Of a stretch of DNA of 6,521 nt, positions 4,962-6,521 are shown piece by piece (the first letter of the stretch is position 1; the number at the start of each line of letters is the position of its first letter). The notes below the pieces were generated by a model. That model did no database searches, had not been told where the DNA came from, and saw nothing but the letters and a program-made list of their open reading frames with translations. This stretch comes from Anaerolineae bacterium. Lineage in GTDB: Bacteria > Chloroflexota > Anaerolineae > Anaerolineales > E44-bin32. The stretch is taken from NCBI GenBank assembly GCA_030673735.1, contig DAOVIK010000094.1:1-6521 (forward strand), given 5' to 3'. Made by a program: the position numbers and the translations under genes.

Positions 4962-6521
4962 ATGAGCAAAGCCAAGAAACGGAAAGTAGCGGATCCCATT
5001 GAGGTCATCGAGGCGCGTTTTCCCGAGGAGGTAAAGAGGGACGAACGTGAGGGCTATGAGGGTTTCTTGGTCAATCCATCGAAGCTGGTGGAATTCGCCA
5101 CCTTGATCCGCGATGAATTGGGCTACGACTACCTCTCCTCCGTGACCGGCGTTGATTACCTCCCTGATGACAAGATGGAAGTCGTCTATCATGCCTACCG
5201 CACGGCAGGAGGACCGGCGCTGGTCTTCAAGGCCCAGACTCCCAGAGATGACGCCGTGGTTCCATCGCTGGTCCCGGTTTACCCTGGAGTAGATTTCCAG
5301 GAGCGCGAGGCGTGGGATTTGCTGGGAATCCGTTTTTCCGGCCATCCTAATCTCAAGCGCATCCTCACTTGGGAGGGCTTTCACGGCCATCCGCTGCGCA
5401 AGGATTGGCAGGAGGCCTATTTCGAGGAAGAGGCAAAGCCGTTCGATTCGCGCTGGCCGGCGGGCGAGGCCGAACGCGTCGAGGATTCGATGCCACTCGG
5501 CAAGAATGTGAAGTATCCACCCGGATTTACGGTTGATGGGTGGGCTCCGGAAGGTGATGCAGCAATCTACGCAGGCATCGGCCGCGTGCAGCCGGGTAGC
5601 GGCAATGGCAAGGACCTCGAGACCGATACGATCATCGTGAATCTGGGTCCTCAGCATCCCTCGACGCACGGCGTGTTCCGCATGGTAGCCGCGCTGGATG
5701 GCGAGACGATCGTCGATCTGCAACCCGTGATGGGCTATCTGCACCGCAATCATGAGAAGATCGGTGAGCGCAACACGTTCATCATGAACATGCCCTACAC
5801 CGACCGTTTGGATTACATCTGCTCGATGGGCAACAACTTCGGCTACGCGTTGGCGGTTGAGAAGCTGATGGGCATCAAGCCGACGGAGCGAGCCGAGTAC
5901 ATTCGCGTAATGATGGCGGAACTGACACGGGTCCTCAATCACATCTGGGCCATCGGCTTCTTGCTCAACGATCTTGGTGCCTACTTCACTCCTGCGCTCT
6001 ACGTGATCAAGGAGCGTGAGCTGATCCTCGACATCTTCGAAGCCGTCGCTGGATCAAGAATGATGTGCAACTACTTCCGCTTCGGAGGGGTCGCACGTGA
6101 CCTTCCGGAGGGTGTGCTTGAAAAGGTTAGCGATCTGGTTCACGATCGCCTACCGCGCCATCTGGATGAGCTAGACGCCTATCTGACGAACAACGAGATC
6201 GTGCGTTCGCGATTGATCGATATTGGCATTCTCACACCAGAGGAAGCGATCGCCTACTCCGCAGCGGGCCCGGTTCTGAGAGCATCGAACGTTCCCTACG
6301 ATGTGCGCAGGGCCGATCCCTATTCAATCTACGACCGCTTTGATTTTGATGTTGCGGTTCGGCCCAACGGCGATTCGTACGATCGCTACTTGATCCGCTT
6401 GGACGAGGCGCGCCAAAGCTTGCGCATCCTGCAGCAGGTTGTGCGGGATATTCCGCAAGGGGAGATCATGGCCGGGAAGCATCGCTACCAGGTTCGCGTG
6501 CCAGCAGGAGAGGCCTATGGA
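4962..6521 (+). CDS. nuoCD: NADH-quinone oxidoreductase subunit C/D fusion (NuoC-NuoD), 5' part
   Basis: One uninterrupted frame of 520 codons from ATG 4962 to the window edge, with no stop between the two domains. Residues 1 to about 150 are NuoC (30-kDa subunit), with the signature EREAWDLLGIRF (114-125), then GHPNLKRIL and HPLRKDW. A linker of about 70 residues (149-220) leads to NuoD (49-kDa subunit), which begins TIIVNLGPQHPSTHG (223-237) and has LHRNHEKIGE (260-269). Two residues known in other complex I enzymes to shape the quinone site are kept: the second His of HPSTH (His236) and the Tyr of GYALAVEKL (Tyr295). The NuoD part lacks roughly its last 70-100 residues, which lie beyond the edge. 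GAAGAGGA (4943-4950) is a plausible ribosome site, 11 bases from ATG. With NuoB it forms the quinone-reducing connecting module. The long minus-strand frame opposite it is a shadow. Confidence 0.93.
   Translation, partial: MSKAKKRKVADPIEVIEARFPEEVKRDEREGYEGFLVNPSKLVEFATLIRDELGYDYLSSVTGVDYLPDDKMEVVYHAYRTAGGPALVFKAQTPRDDAVVPSLVPVYPGVDFQEREAWDLLGIRFSGHPNLKRILTWEGFHGHPLRKDWQEAYFEEEAKPFDSRWPAGEAERVEDSMPLGKNVKYPPGFTVDGWAPEGDAAIYAGIGRVQPGSGNGKDLETDTIIVNLGPQHPSTHGVFRMVAALDGETIVDLQPVMGYLHRNHEKIGERNTFIMNMPYTDRLDYICSMGNNFGYALAVEKLMGIKPTERAEYIRVMMAELTRVLNHIWAIGFLLNDLGAYFTPALYVIKERELILDIFEAVAGSRMMCNYFRFGGVARDLPEGVLEKVSDLVHDRLPRHLDELDAYLTNNEIVRSRLIDIGILTPEEAIAYSAAGPVLRASNVPYDVRRADPYSIYDRFDFDVAVRPNGDSYDRYLIRLDEARQSLRILQQVVRDIPQGEIMAGKHRYQVRVPAGEAYG

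Noticed and set aside
4935..5942. A 335-residue open frame on the minus strand opposite nuoCD
   Set aside because: It lies wholly over the conserved NuoC and NuoD domains, has no recognisable motif and no ribosome site, and its Arg/His-rich wording is that of an antisense shadow of a GC-rich gene.

Overview
The window reads as a piece of a moderately GC-rich bacterial chromosome, most likely from a Chloroflexota bacterium (Anaerolineae-like). This rests on the 2-oxoacid:ferredoxin oxidoreductase operon, the zinc-ribbon and SH3b gene pair, and a NuoD signature written LHRNHEKIGE instead of the common LHRGxEK form. The lineage is inference from remembered family features, not from a search. No mobile element, CRISPR array, tRNA or rRNA is visible.

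Layout. (1) Positions 1-2618, plus strand: four tightly spaced genes for a four-subunit 2-oxoacid:ferredoxin oxidoreductase of the VOR/KOR type, in the order delta (partial, two-cluster ferredoxin), alpha (VorB-like), beta (thiamine diphosphate subunit), gamma. Their promoter lies left of the window. (2) Positions 2619-2738: a spacer between convergent genes with a perfect 10-bp hairpin nested in a possible longer stem. (3) Positions 2739-3338, minus strand: a protein of unknown function ending in two zinc ribbons. (4) Positions 3339-3399: a short divergent promoter region in which the two -10 boxes overlap. (5) Positions 3400-3999, plus strand: an exported SH3b-domain protein with a C-terminal membrane segment. 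(6) Positions 4000-4288: a non-coding leader with a palindrome centred on a TATAAT box and two hairpins, the second just upstream of the nuoB ribosome binding site. (7) Positions 4289-6521, plus strand: the start of a respiratory complex I cluster, nuoB followed by one continuous open frame that fuses NuoC to NuoD and runs off the right edge. No nuoA precedes nuoB.

How the genes work together. The first operon should oxidise 2-oxoacids, probably branched-chain ones from amino acid breakdown, to acyl-CoA and pass electrons to ferredoxin. The complex I genes encode the quinone-reducing connecting module (NuoB with cluster N2, and NuoCD). The closeness of a ferredoxin reducer to a complex I cluster makes it worth asking whether this complex I is fed by ferredoxin; the genes that would decide this (nuoE, nuoF, nuoG) are not in view. 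The strongest structural points are the NuoC-NuoD fusion, the nuoB-first cluster, the structured nuoB leader and the overlapping divergent promoters. I do not see a clearly new biological system.
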